A DNA stretch of 64,000 nt. Source: JAXMHN01 sp964578605. Its GTDB lineage: Bacteria; Verrucomicrobiota; Verrucomicrobiia; Limisphaerales; SIBE01. Below the pieces are notes generated by a model. It was given only the letters and a program-made list of their open reading frames with translations, searched no databases and had not been told where the DNA came from. Below, one piece after another: positions 43,190 through 52,253 of the stretch (its first letter is position 1; every line of letters starts with the position of its first letter). Where the stretch lies: the NCBI GenBank assembly GCA_964578605.1, contig CAZODO010000015.1:13220-77219 (forward strand). Direction: 5' to 3'. Both the position numbers and the translations under genes were made by a program.

Positions 43190-43292
43190 CTAAATCCATG
43201 TGAAACCCATTCTAAACACAGGTCAAACGCATGCCGATGTGCCTTTAGCATGCCTTTGGCGTGTGTTTAACGTGCGTTTAGCGTGCGTTTAG
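43190..43292. repeat. 11-bp inverted-arm intergenic element D (most regular copy)
   Basis: Four left units (CTAAATCCATG, TGAAACCCATT, CTAAACACAGG, TCAAACGCATG; 43190-43233), a 4-bp centre CCGA (43234-43237), and five right units (TGTGCCTTTAG, CATGCCTTTGG, CGTGTGTTTAA, and CGTGCGTTTAG twice; 43238-43292). The reverse complement of the left units has consensus CATGCGTTTAG, nearly the same as the right consensus CGTGCGTTTAG. The nine units are contiguous with no spacer bases. It separates the GT2 from the secreted-protein block. Confidence 0.85.
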
Positions 43293-43418
43293 AGCGGGTG
43301 CCGACAGATTTTTTGAGAATTTTTGCCCGAAGCCCTTTACAATCGAGAGTGGCTCTGCTATCAGATTGTCTACACTGGTTCTGAAGGTTAGATTTTGAAA
43401 CAACAAAGAGGTGATAGC

Positions 43419-44081
43419 ATGGGGTCCACAATTGCTGCTTGGGGCGTTCTTGTTGCTGTTTGGATTTTTGCGGGGCATCAAGGGGGCATTCTGTCCGTAA
43501 ACGCCGCTTCTCCTGAGATCAACCCGTCCTCTCCCGCTGCTCCGCGCGGCGCATCGGGAGCCGTGCGTGAAGCGTCCGCAGATTCCACGCGTGCTGCGCG
43601 AGTGATTCGCGGATGGGAAATAGAGTCCGTCCGTGCCATCAAGCGGCCGACGATTGTCCAGGTGACGCCAGAATACGAAGGGAGGCGGCCGTCTGCGGAG
43701 CGAAAGCGCGCTGTGGCCGCGAGGAAGGGCGGCTTCTTCATCATCCAGGTTCAGTGCAAGTGGGCCACGCTCCAGCCGCCGAACGAACCGCTATGGGTCG
43801 GGAGGCCCGAGGTGGTTCTGGTGGACGATGAAGGCCGGGAGTACCCGGCTGTCGATGCGCTCACCCGGCGTGGCGGGGAGTACGTCACTGCGGGGATGGT
43901 TTCTCCTTCGGCGCGCCGCGACGCCCGGACGGAACGGTCCAGGAGCTACCGCCTTCTGGCCTACTTCGACCTTCCCAACAACCCTCGAAACCTTTCACTC
44001 CGCTTTCCTGGCGGAGGGCCTGAGATACCGGTGGAACAGTTAGGCAACCTGCCCGATGCGCTGGTTGATTTGCCGGACTAA
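43419..44081 (+). CDS. Secreted hypothetical protein
   Basis: A 220-aa protein with an N-terminal signal segment (MGSTIAAWGVLVAVWIFAGH then GGILSVNAAS), an Ala/Ser/Pro-rich linker, and a soluble part containing VRAIKRPTIVQVTPEYEGRR, KGGFFIIQVQCKWATLQP and VVLVDDEGREYPAVDALTRR. The last third predicts beta strands. AAAGAGGTG at 43405-43413 is a good ribosome site for ATG 43419. I do not recognise the family. Its position directly before the two giant SGNH proteins suggests an extracytoplasmic role. Confidence 0.7.
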   Translation: MGSTIAAWGVLVAVWIFAGHQGGILSVNAASPEINPSSPAAPRGASGAVREASADSTRAARVIRGWEIESVRAIKRPTIVQVTPEYEGRRPSAERKRAVAARKGGFFIIQVQCKWATLQPPNEPLWVGRPEVVLVDDEGREYPAVDALTRRGGEYVTAGMVSPSARRDARTERSRSYRLLAYFDLPNNPRNLSLRFPGGGPEIPVEQLGNLPDALVDLPD

Positions 44082-44144
44082 CCCCGACAACCGCAAGCGC
44101 GATCTGTCATTTGCCCACTGAATTTCCCGACTGTCTACAGGCCC

Positions 44145-47100
44145 ATGAAACCCCGAACCTGGTTCCTCATTCCGAATGTTTGTGTTCTGCTCTCCATGGC
44201 GACGGTGTCTGCCGCCGAACCGCCCGTGCGCATCCTTCCGCTGGGCGATTCGATGACGTCCGGAGTTCCGGTGGAAGGCGGATACCGGTCCCGCCTTTAT
44301 AGCGTGCTTTCCTCCGATGGCTTCACGGTGGATTTCCTCGGCACGCAGACGGTGAACTCCAATCACCCGCAATTGCCGGATGCGGACCATGAAGGGCACG
44401 GGGGGTTCCAGATCCATGAAATCGACGCCGGCTTGGAGGGCTGGCTGAGTTCGGTGGAAGATCCGGATGTGGTGCTTCTATGGATCGGGACCAACGATTA
44501 CTCGGTCAGCAACGACATTAATAACGCTCGGAACCGGCTGGCGAACTTGATTGGGCGCATCGCGACGCTGCGGCCACACGCCAAAATCATCGTCGCGAAT
44601 CTGCTGTTGCGAACGGACATCCCCACTGCGGATCAAAATATCCAAACCACGTTCAACCCGTTCCTTCCAGCCATGGTGGACCAGCAGGTTCAACTCGGGC
44701 GCCAGGTATCGTTTGTGGATATGCGCAGCCAAATCACGGCCGCGGACCTGGTGGATGGGCTGCACCCGGGATCGCCGGGCTATAACAAGATTGCCGACAC
44801 CTGGCGTTCAGCCATCCAGGCCGTCATCACGCCTGCCGGAACCACCAATCGACCGGCAATCGTTCGCGTGAAGGGCCATGTCAACCGCAGGAATGTCAGC
44901 CTGACGTTCAGCAAACCGGTCGAGGACGCCGCGGCGGCGGCGGGCAACTTTGCCTTGAGCGGCGGCGTGTCGGTTCTCGCCGCGGAGTTGGACGTGCCAA
45001 CCAAGCGAACGATCACGCTCACGACCACGCCTCAGGCGCAAGACACCGTCTACACCGTGACCGTGAATGGGGTGCGGGACCGAACGCCTGCCCGCAACGC
45101 CATTGCCGCGAACGCACAGGCCAGCTTCGGGTCGGGCAATATCGCAGAGGCGGTGAATTTCGATCTGGTTTATTCACTGCCGGTGCCGAGGCAGTCGGAT
45201 TTCAACATCAACGGGGTGCCTTACCAGGTTGACAAGCACGTGGGTTTGGGGGCGTTCAATCGTGTGGCCTACTACCTGGAATTGGAGTCGGCGGCCGGCC
45301 GGCAGTACGCCTGGGTCTCCATGGATGCGTTCACGACGGATGCGGCGCGGATTGGCATTCCCGCCTTGCAGACCGGGGCGTTCTTCCAGCAACCGGCGGT
45401 GAACATGAATGTCCAGTCGACCGTTGCCGGGGTGGCGAACGGCACCGGCTTCTCGGGAGGGCGGCTGGAGTTTTGGCCGGGGAATTACGGCACGGCGAAC
45501 GCCGCGGGAGTTTCCGGGGCCAGCGATGTCACTTACGATTTCGGGGATAGCGCGGCGCCAGGCGAAGCGGGATACGGCTCGATGCAGATTCACAACGGCG
45601 CCGCGAGCCAGACGGTGTTGGCGTTTAACGGGTGGGGCGGGGGCGGATGGGTTAACGATGTTGGGATTGGCAACGCCTCGGGCCAGCATCCGGACTGGAC
45701 CTTCGCGCAGAATGCCACGGCGTACACGAACCGGGTACTGCAGGTCTATGTGCGTTTGGGAGGCGGCTCGCCGGGAGCCCCGGTGATCACGACGCAGCCC
45801 GAGGGGCTAACGGTCAACCCGGGCGGCTCGGCCAGCTTCACGGTGGCGGCGACCGGCAGCGGGACGTTGTCCTATCAATGGCGGTTCAACGGAACGCCCA
45901 TCTCGGGAGCCACCGCCGCCACGCACACGATTAACAACGTTCAATCTCAGCATGCTGGAAGTTACGATGTGGTGGTGGCCAATGCGTCCGGCTCCGTCAC
46001 GAGTTCGGCGGCGGTTCTGACGGTGCCGTTGACCGGGCTCATCGCGAACGGGAGTTTTGAGTCCGGGTTTTCGGGGTGGTCAGCGGGCGGAAACGTGAGC
46101 GTGGTTCAGGGGAATGTGTATGCTCCGTTCGATGGAACGTCCGTGCTGGCTTTCAACTCCGGACAGAACCCGCCCAACGGGGTGGTTTCCCAGATGTTCG
46201 CGACCACTCCGGGGACGGAGTATTCCCTCACCTTCGCGGCGGGTGTGCTGGCCTTCAATACCAGCGAGCAAAGGATCCAGGTCACCTTGCAGGGCGCGAC
46301 GACTCTCCAGTCGCGGTCGATCTCGATGATCGGGGATGCCAGCGGGAAGGTGAAATGGAGTTCCTACACGTATCTCTTCACAGCCGACAGCACCCTGACC
46401 CGCGTGACCTTCCGCGATGTCTCTCCCACTTCCTTGAACCTCGATGCGACGTTGGACAAAGTGCAGATCACGGCCCAGAACGCGCCGGTCATCACGGCGC
46501 AGCCCGTGAACCAGGCCGTCTTGGCGGGAGCGAGCGCGAGTTTCAGTGTCACGGCCACAGGACAGGCTCCCCTGAGCTACCAGTGGCGGTTCAATGGCAG
46601 TCCAATCCCGGGGGCAACCTCAAGCACCTTGAACCTAGCTAACGCCCAGACGGGTGCTGCGGGCAATTACGACGTGGTGGTGTCGAACACCGCGGGGAGC
46701 GTGGGCAGTTCCGTTGCGGTGTTGACGGTGCTGGAAGCGGGAGTGTTCGCGAATGGGAGTTTTGAGTCAGGATTCTCGGGATGGACGGTCAGCGGCAACG
46801 CGTCGCTAATATCGGGTTTGGCCACCGATGGGCAAGCTGCGGTCGCTTTCAACACGGGGCAACAGCCGCCCAATGCGATCCTCTCTCAAACGGTGGCATC
46901 CGCGCCGGGGCAAAATGGCACGCTGGCCTTTGACTTTGGCGTATGGGCCTACAACTCGAGCGAACAGCGGATACGCGTCACGGTCCAAGGAGCGGGCATC
47001 CTGGTTCAGCAGACCGTTTCGATCTTCGGGGTGGGGAACGGGGCGGTCACCTGGATCTCGCGAAGCTATCCTTTCGTCTCCGACAGTGGAGCACTGACGA

Positions 47101-48887
47101 TCCGGTTTGAGGATGTTTCGCCCACTTCCCTTAACCTGGATGGTTTGCTGGATAACGTGCGCCTCACGTTGCAGGGGAACCCGGTCATTGTCACTCAGCC
47201 TTCCAGCCAGACGGTGACGGTGGGCGGGACAGCGAGTTTCAGCGTCACCGCGACAGGCGCGGCGCCTTTGGCCTATCAATGGCGGCGGAACGGGAGCCCG
47301 ATCGGGGGTGCCACGGCCAGCACCTTCACGATCAACAACGTGCAGACCAGCCACGCAGGGGATTACACGGTCGTGGTATCCAACGGCGCAGGACCCGTGA
47401 CGAGTTCCGCGGCGACGCTCGTTGTCACGACGAGCGGAGGAGGGTTGGTCAACGGGAGCTTTGAGTCCAATTTCGATGGATGGACCGCCAGTGGCAATGC
47501 CGCTGTGTCCACCGGAACGTTCTACCGGCCGACGGACGGCAATAGTCTCGCGGTGTTCAACTCGGGGCAGACCACGCCCAACGGAGCGATTTCACAGACC
47601 ATTCCAACCGCCCCCGGCCAAAGCCATACCTTGAGTTTCGATTTCGGAGTGCTGGCCTACAACTTCAATGAGCAACGCATCCGGGTCACGGTGCAGGGCG
47701 TCGGGACACTGGTGAATCAGACGATCGTCAATTCCGGGTCGGGCAACGGGGTTACGCAATGGATCTCGAGGAGCTTCGCGTTCATTGCGGATGGCAATTC
47801 CATCACCGTGACGTTCCAGGACGTTTCGTCGTCCACGTCCAACCTCGACGCCGTGCTGGACAAGGTTGCGCTAGCAACCCAAAGCGCGCCGACCATCACG
47901 ACGCAGCCCTTGAGCCAAGCGGTCGCTGTGGGCCAGTCCGTGACATTCAGCGTCACCGCCGCAGGTCAGTTGCCGTTGGCCTATCAATGGCGTTTCAACG
48001 GCGCCGCAATTTCCGGAGCGAACTCAAACCAGCACACGATCAGCGCTGTGCAGGCGGGCAACAGCGGCAATTACGATGTCGTGGTCTCCAACGGCTCTGG
48101 CTCGGTCACCAGTTCGGTGGCGGTGTTGACCGTGGCGGAGCCGGTGGCGTTCAAGAACGGGAGTTTCGAATCGGGATTGGCGGATTGGACCGTGAGCGGC
48201 AATGTCCAGGCCTCAACCGGAACCTTTTATGCGCCCACAGATGGGCAACGGACCGCGGTGTTTAACGCGGGGCAATCCACGCCCAATGGAGTGGTATCCC
48301 AGACCGTAACAACCACGCCCGGCCAGGCTTACACCGTTAGCTTTGACGCGGGCGTGCTGGCCTACAACGCCAGCGCGCAGCTTCTCCGTGTCACGGTTCA
48401 GGGGAACAGCACCCTGGTGGACTCCACCCTTTCGTTTTCTGGGGATGGCACCGGAACGACCAAGTGGACCTCAAGAAGCTTCTCCTTTACTGCCGATAGT
48501 CCCTCGGTGGTGCTGACTTTCCGCGACTTGTCTCCGGCAACGCTGAATCTCGACCTGACCTTGGACCGAGTGCAACTGGTTCCGCAGGGAGGAGGCGCCG
48601 GACTGTTGGCGTTCGCGGTTTCGGACGGCAGGGGAGGGCAGGGACTGGACAAAAAGGCCGGTGCCGCCTCGATCACGTGGTCTCCAACCGGTTGGACGAT
48701 CACGGGATTCGCTTCTCGCCGTGGCATTTACCGATTGGAACGATCAGAAGACTTGGATTCCTGGACCGCTTTGGGCGAAATTTCTGCCGCCGTTGGTGGT
48801 ATCCTGGAATTTCAGGACCAGGACGCCCCGGGACTGAGAGCATTCTATCGGATTGTTCCGGTGGATAACGGACAGGCTTCCGAATAG
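44145..48887 (+). CDS. Giant secreted SGNH hydrolase with Ig-like and beta-sandwich repeats
   Basis: A 1580-aa exported protein. After a signal peptide (to about residue 24) an SGNH/GDSL esterase domain spans about 28-228: RILPLGDSMTSG (nucleophile Ser), WIGTNDYSV, and the Asp-His pair in DLVDGLHPGSPGY. An unnamed module (about 330-541, VGLGAFNRVAYYLELES, WVSMDAFTTDAA, HPDWTFAQNA) follows. Then come four alternating pairs of Ig-like domain (TTQPEGLTVNPGGSASF-like, ending YDVVVANASG) and beta-sandwich module opening NGSFESGFSGW, probably carbohydrate-binding. The C-terminus ends RAFYRIVPV, a Verrucomicrobiota-style tail, without a PEP-CTERM or lipobox. It may deacetylate or bind extracellular glycan (inference). 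Confidence 0.87.
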   Translation: MKPRTWFLIPNVCVLLSMATVSAAEPPVRILPLGDSMTSGVPVEGGYRSRLYSVLSSDGFTVDFLGTQTVNSNHPQLPDADHEGHGGFQIHEIDAGLEGWLSSVEDPDVVLLWIGTNDYSVSNDINNARNRLANLIGRIATLRPHAKIIVANLLLRTDIPTADQNIQTTFNPFLPAMVDQQVQLGRQVSFVDMRSQITAADLVDGLHPGSPGYNKIADTWRSAIQAVITPAGTTNRPAIVRVKGHVNRRNVSLTFSKPVEDAAAAAGNFALSGGVSVLAAELDVPTKRTITLTTTPQAQDTVYTVTVNGVRDRTPARNAIAANAQASFGSGNIAEAVNFDLVYSLPVPRQSDFNINGVPYQVDKHVGLGAFNRVAYYLELESAAGRQYAWVSMDAFTTDAARIGIPALQTGAFFQQPAVNMNVQSTVAGVANGTGFSGGRLEFWPGNYGTANAAGVSGASDVTYDFGDSAAPGEAGYGSMQIHNGAASQTVLAFNGWGGGGWVNDVGIGNASGQHPDWTFAQNATAYTNRVLQVYVRLGGGSPGAPVITTQPEGLTVNPGGSASFTVAATGSGTLSYQWRFNGTPISGATAATHTINNVQSQHAGSYDVVVANASGSVTSSAAVLTVPLTGLIANGSFESGFSGWSAGGNVSVVQGNVYAPFDGTSVLAFNSGQNPPNGVVSQMFATTPGTEYSLTFAAGVLAFNTSEQRIQVTLQGATTLQSRSISMIGDASGKVKWSSYTYLFTADSTLTRVTFRDVSPTSLNLDATLDKVQITAQNAPVITAQPVNQAVLAGASASFSVTATGQAPLSYQWRFNGSPIPGATSSTLNLANAQTGAAGNYDVVVSNTAGSVGSSVAVLTVLEAGVFANGSFESGFSGWTVSGNASLISGLATDGQAAVAFNTGQQPPNAILSQTVASAPGQNGTLAFDFGVWAYNSSEQRIRVTVQGAGILVQQTVSIFGVGNGAVTWISRSYPFVSDSGALTIRFEDVSPTSLNLDGLLDNVRLTLQGNPVIVTQPSSQTVTVGGTASFSVTATGAAPLAYQWRRNGSPIGGATASTFTINNVQTSHAGDYTVVVSNGAGPVTSSAATLVVTTSGGGLVNGSFESNFDGWTASGNAAVSTGTFYRPTDGNSLAVFNSGQTTPNGAISQTIPTAPGQSHTLSFDFGVLAYNFNEQRIRVTVQGVGTLVNQTIVNSGSGNGVTQWISRSFAFIADGNSITVTFQDVSSSTSNLDAVLDKVALATQSAPTITTQPLSQAVAVGQSVTFSVTAAGQLPLAYQWRFNGAAISGANSNQHTISAVQAGNSGNYDVVVSNGSGSVTSSVAVLTVAEPVAFKNGSFESGLADWTVSGNVQASTGTFYAPTDGQRTAVFNAGQSTPNGVVSQTVTTTPGQAYTVSFDAGVLAYNASAQLLRVTVQGNSTLVDSTLSFSGDGTGTTKWTSRSFSFTADSPSVVLTFRDLSPATLNLDLTLDRVQLVPQGGGAGLLAFAVSDGRGGQGLDKKAGAASITWSPTGWTITGFASRRGIYRLERSEDLDSWTALGEISAAVGGILEFQDQDAPGLRAFYRIVPVDNGQASE

Positions 48888-48996
48888 CTTCAAACGGGCC
48901 GTGCTGCCCGCGGTTGGACGAGCTGCCGCTTGGTTTTCTGGCTCTTTTCTTGCTAAAAATCGGTGGTTTGTCCACAGTGGTCTGTACGCATCGTAA

Positions 48997-51915
48997 ATGA
49001 AATCAGTCGCTTGCTGCTGGTGCTGCATCTGCTTGGGTGTCCTTTCGTCCTCCTCGTTTGGGGCTAATCCCCCAACGAGAATCCTGCCTTTGGGCGATTC
49101 GTTGGTCTCTGGGAATTATGGCGACGTTTTCCCTCCGCCCGTGCAGGGCGGGTTCCGTCCCCGCCTCCGCCAAATGCTGCTGGACGCGGGGTACACTGTC
49201 GATTTTATCGGGACACTCACGACGCTTTCTGACCACCCGGACCTCCTGACAGACCCGCAGCACGAGGGGTGGGGCGGGTACACCATCGACGACCTGGACG
49301 CGACGATCGACAACTCGTTCGCTGTTCTGCCCGACCCTGATGTCATCCTGTTGTTGATAGGCGCCAACGACTTCTTTCCGGAAAATGCGACGGACGTCGG
49401 CTTCCTGGACAATTCGACGGTTCGTCTGGAAAACCTCCTTGACCGCCTGGTGGCTTTGCGCCCTTTCGCCAAGATTCTGGTGGCGAACTTGCCTACGCGA
49501 GCTGACGTGTACCCCTCCGTTACGGATTTGTACCCGGCGGGCGGCGCGTATGACGCGGATATGGCGGTTCGGGACAAGTTCAACCTCTTCATTCCAAGGA
49601 TCGTCGAGGACCAGCAGGTCCTTGGGCGGGAGGTCTACTTTGTGGACCTGCGCAGACCCCCTCCGGAATGCTGCAACCTGGGCGACCTCGCCGTGGAGAC
49701 CCGGCAGGTGCATCCGTCGGCGAGCGGCTACTACAAGATGGCGACCAACTGGTTCAACGCCATCACGGCCGTGACAGATCCGACCGACCCCGCCACGCGC
49801 CTCCTCCGAGTGTATTCGCTGAACCCCTACATGGGCGTTTCAATCACCGTAAACAGCGGGGCTGGTGACGGTATCACCCCGTTCGAACGATCCTACGCGG
49901 ATGGAACGGTTGTCACGCTGGCGGCTCCGGCGCTTTTACCAAGCGGGCAGACCTTTCAGGTGTGGGAACGAAACGGAGTTGCCTACAGCACCGACGCGAC
50001 CACGACGGTCACGTTGAACTCGAGTTGCACGATGACGGCCGTGTATGCCAAGGCTTTGGCCCTCAGTAACGTTCCCGAGGCGGCGAGTTACACGCTCGTT
50101 TACTCCCTCGACCTGCCTGTGTCGGCGTCCTACAACCTCACGGGGGTTCCCTACGAACTCGATAAGAGCAGCGCCGTTGGAGCGTTCAACCGCGTCGCTT
50201 ATTACCTGGAGGTGCAATACTACGTCGGGCCCGTGCTCTACGCATGGGCGTCGATGGATGCCTTCACGACCGACGCGACCAAGATCGGGGTTCCGAGCTT
50301 CGGAACGGGTGCGATCTTCCAGCAGAATGTGGCGAACATGAACGTCCGGTCGAGTGTCCTGAATATCGTGACCGGAAACGGTTTGGCGGGCGGGAACATT
50401 GAGTTCTACTGTGGCAATTATTCCACGAACAATGCCAACGCGGTCCCCAACGCGAGCGATGCTCTGCACGACTGGGGTGATTGGGGAACCGTCACCGCAA
50501 CGCCCGAAGAGTATGGATACGGCGCGATGCAGGTCCACAATCATGCTGCCAGTCAGACGATCTTTGCCTTTAACGGGTGGGGCGGCGTCCCGATTGCCGG
50601 GATTGACAAGGTCGACCTTGGAATCGGGAATTATTCCGGCACCCATCCCGACTGGACATTCGCCCAGAACGCGGGCAGTTACCGATATAGAAAGTTGCAG
50701 GTCTATGTTCGCGACGGTTCGCCGCCTCCGATTTATACATTGACGGTCAACTCTCTCAATCCGAGCACCGGCGTTAGCGTCACGGTCTATCCGGCTGACG
50801 AGAACGGAAGCGGGACCGGTTCAACCTCGTTCACCCGTTCGTATCCCAGCGGAGCCACCGTGACCCTGACGGCGCCGGCGACGGCCGGTGGGAGCCCGTT
50901 CGTCAAATGGCAACAGAACGGAGCTGATTATCCCGGCGGAACGGCGGTAACCATTCCCATTACGGCGAATACGACAATGACGGCCGTCTATGCGGCGCCA
51001 CCCCGGGCTTTGACCGTCAACTCCTGGAATCCCGGCAGCGGCGTCAACGTGGTGGTAGACCCGGCGGACCGGAATGGAGCGAAAGACGGCACCACGGCGT
51101 TTGCGCGCTCCTACGCGCACGGGGCGGTTGTCAGCCTTAACGCTCCCTCAACGGCGGGAGCCAACGTCTTCCGAACGTGGCAGAGGAACGGAACCGACTA
51201 CGGCAGCGGATCGGCCGCTGTGGCGGTGACCATGGATGCTGATGTGACCATGACCGCCGTCTACAACAGCACGGTCCAGGGAGCTTACGTCTTCTACAAC
51301 AACTCCGCATGGGATGGCAACAACCCGGCTGCCAATGCCAACGACGACAACGCCATCGCCACGGACAAGACCCCGCTGCTTCCCGGCGCCAAAGCGACGT
51401 TCGCCAACTACACCAGCTATAGCCGCGGGTTAAACGGCATTATGGTGGATATTTCCTCGTTGCCAGGCACGCCGACCGTCGACGATTTCGCCATCAAGGT
51501 GGGTAACACCTCCACACCTGCGACGTGGGTTGTGGCACCTGCGCCGACTTCGGTCACCCTCGTGGACGGTGGCGGCGCGGGGGGAAGCGATCGGGTCAAG
51601 ATCATCTGGCCCGATGGTGCGATTCGAAAAAAATGGACGGAAGTAACGGTCCTTGCGACGGAACGGACGGGCCTTGCGGCACCTTACGTGTTCTATTTCG
51701 GCAACGGCGTCGCCGACACGGGCAACTCTGTATCGAATGTGGACGTTACCACGACAGACGTCGTTCGCGTTCTGAACAACTTCACCTTGGCTGCTCCCAT
51801 TACGTCCATTCATGATGTAAATCGGGACAAGATGGTGGCGACAGCTGACGTCGTGATCGCGTTGAACAACTTTTCGTTAGGGCCAGCTTCGTTGCGGTTG
51901 ATCGATTTAAGGTGA
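48997..51915 (+). CDS. Secreted SGNH hydrolase with repeats and dockerin-like end
   Basis: A 972-aa paralogue of the preceding gene. The signal peptide ends near residue 23; the SGNH domain has RILPLGDSLVSGNYGD, LLIGANDFFPEN and QVHPSASGYYKM. The unnamed module recurs at about 357-567 (AVGAFNRVAYYLEVQ, WASMDAFTTDATK, HPDWTFAQNAGS). Three copies of a repeat (opening TVNSLNPSTGVSVTV, ending TMTAVYA) flank it. The C-terminus has two dockerin-like EF-hand segments (DVTTTDVVRVLNNF and DVNRDKMVATADVVIALNNF). No sorting signal is seen, so protein-protein docking may hold it at the surface (inference). Confidence 0.85.
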   Translation: MKSVACCWCCICLGVLSSSSFGANPPTRILPLGDSLVSGNYGDVFPPPVQGGFRPRLRQMLLDAGYTVDFIGTLTTLSDHPDLLTDPQHEGWGGYTIDDLDATIDNSFAVLPDPDVILLLIGANDFFPENATDVGFLDNSTVRLENLLDRLVALRPFAKILVANLPTRADVYPSVTDLYPAGGAYDADMAVRDKFNLFIPRIVEDQQVLGREVYFVDLRRPPPECCNLGDLAVETRQVHPSASGYYKMATNWFNAITAVTDPTDPATRLLRVYSLNPYMGVSITVNSGAGDGITPFERSYADGTVVTLAAPALLPSGQTFQVWERNGVAYSTDATTTVTLNSSCTMTAVYAKALALSNVPEAASYTLVYSLDLPVSASYNLTGVPYELDKSSAVGAFNRVAYYLEVQYYVGPVLYAWASMDAFTTDATKIGVPSFGTGAIFQQNVANMNVRSSVLNIVTGNGLAGGNIEFYCGNYSTNNANAVPNASDALHDWGDWGTVTATPEEYGYGAMQVHNHAASQTIFAFNGWGGVPIAGIDKVDLGIGNYSGTHPDWTFAQNAGSYRYRKLQVYVRDGSPPPIYTLTVNSLNPSTGVSVTVYPADENGSGTGSTSFTRSYPSGATVTLTAPATAGGSPFVKWQQNGADYPGGTAVTIPITANTTMTAVYAAPPRALTVNSWNPGSGVNVVVDPADRNGAKDGTTAFARSYAHGAVVSLNAPSTAGANVFRTWQRNGTDYGSGSAAVAVTMDADVTMTAVYNSTVQGAYVFYNNSAWDGNNPAANANDDNAIATDKTPLLPGAKATFANYTSYSRGLNGIMVDISSLPGTPTVDDFAIKVGNTSTPATWVVAPAPTSVTLVDGGGAGGSDRVKIIWPDGAIRKKWTEVTVLATERTGLAAPYVFYFGNGVADTGNSVSNVDVTTTDVVRVLNNFTLAAPITSIHDVNRDKMVATADVVIALNNFSLGPASLRLIDLR

Positions 51916-52253
51916 GGGGGCGCCTCATGGGTGGGACTCACGCTTTTCGGTGGCGAGTAAGCGCAAGAGCAAGCGTAAGCGTGAAACGCCGCCGGTCGAG
52001 ATGTGAACAATTTGTTCTCATCAAGGCAAGATATTGAGTGCCAGAAACTTAATCGCACTGGTGACTTTTTGTCAGCAGACTGTGCCACATTTGGCCGTCC
52101 GATCGGCGCTTTCTATTGCGAGGCTTACGAGATCTTGCAAGGGCGGACAACGTGAGATGTGCCCCCGTCTTATCAAAGGCCGCTTTTGTCATTGACTTTG
52201 CGGGCCTAGAAATGGGAAAGTAACCCTAATAAACGCTTCGTGAGGGTTTTGAT
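51916..52253. other. Intergenic region with hexamer repeats and leader hairpin
   Basis: About 340 bases. Four tandem hexamers (AAGCGC, AAGAGC, AAGCGT, AAGCGT) occupy 51959-51982, and TCACGCTT (51938-51945) pairs with AAGCGTGA (51977-51984). A TTGACT -35-like hexamer lies at 52192-52197 without a clear -10. No gene is supported here. Confidence 0.5.
52222..52248 (+). promoter_or_regulatory. Leader stem covering the ribosome site of the PEP-CTERM gene
   Basis: AACCCT (52222-52227) can pair with AGGGTT (52243-52248) across a 15-base loop. The 3' arm contains the GAGGGT ribosome-binding sequence, six bases before ATG 52254, so folding would hide it. This is a structural possibility, not a demonstrated switch. 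Confidence 0.35.

Noticed and set aside
43190..43292. CRISPR array
   Set aside because: Units are 11 bases, contiguous and without spacers, and they invert at the centre; no cas genes are present.
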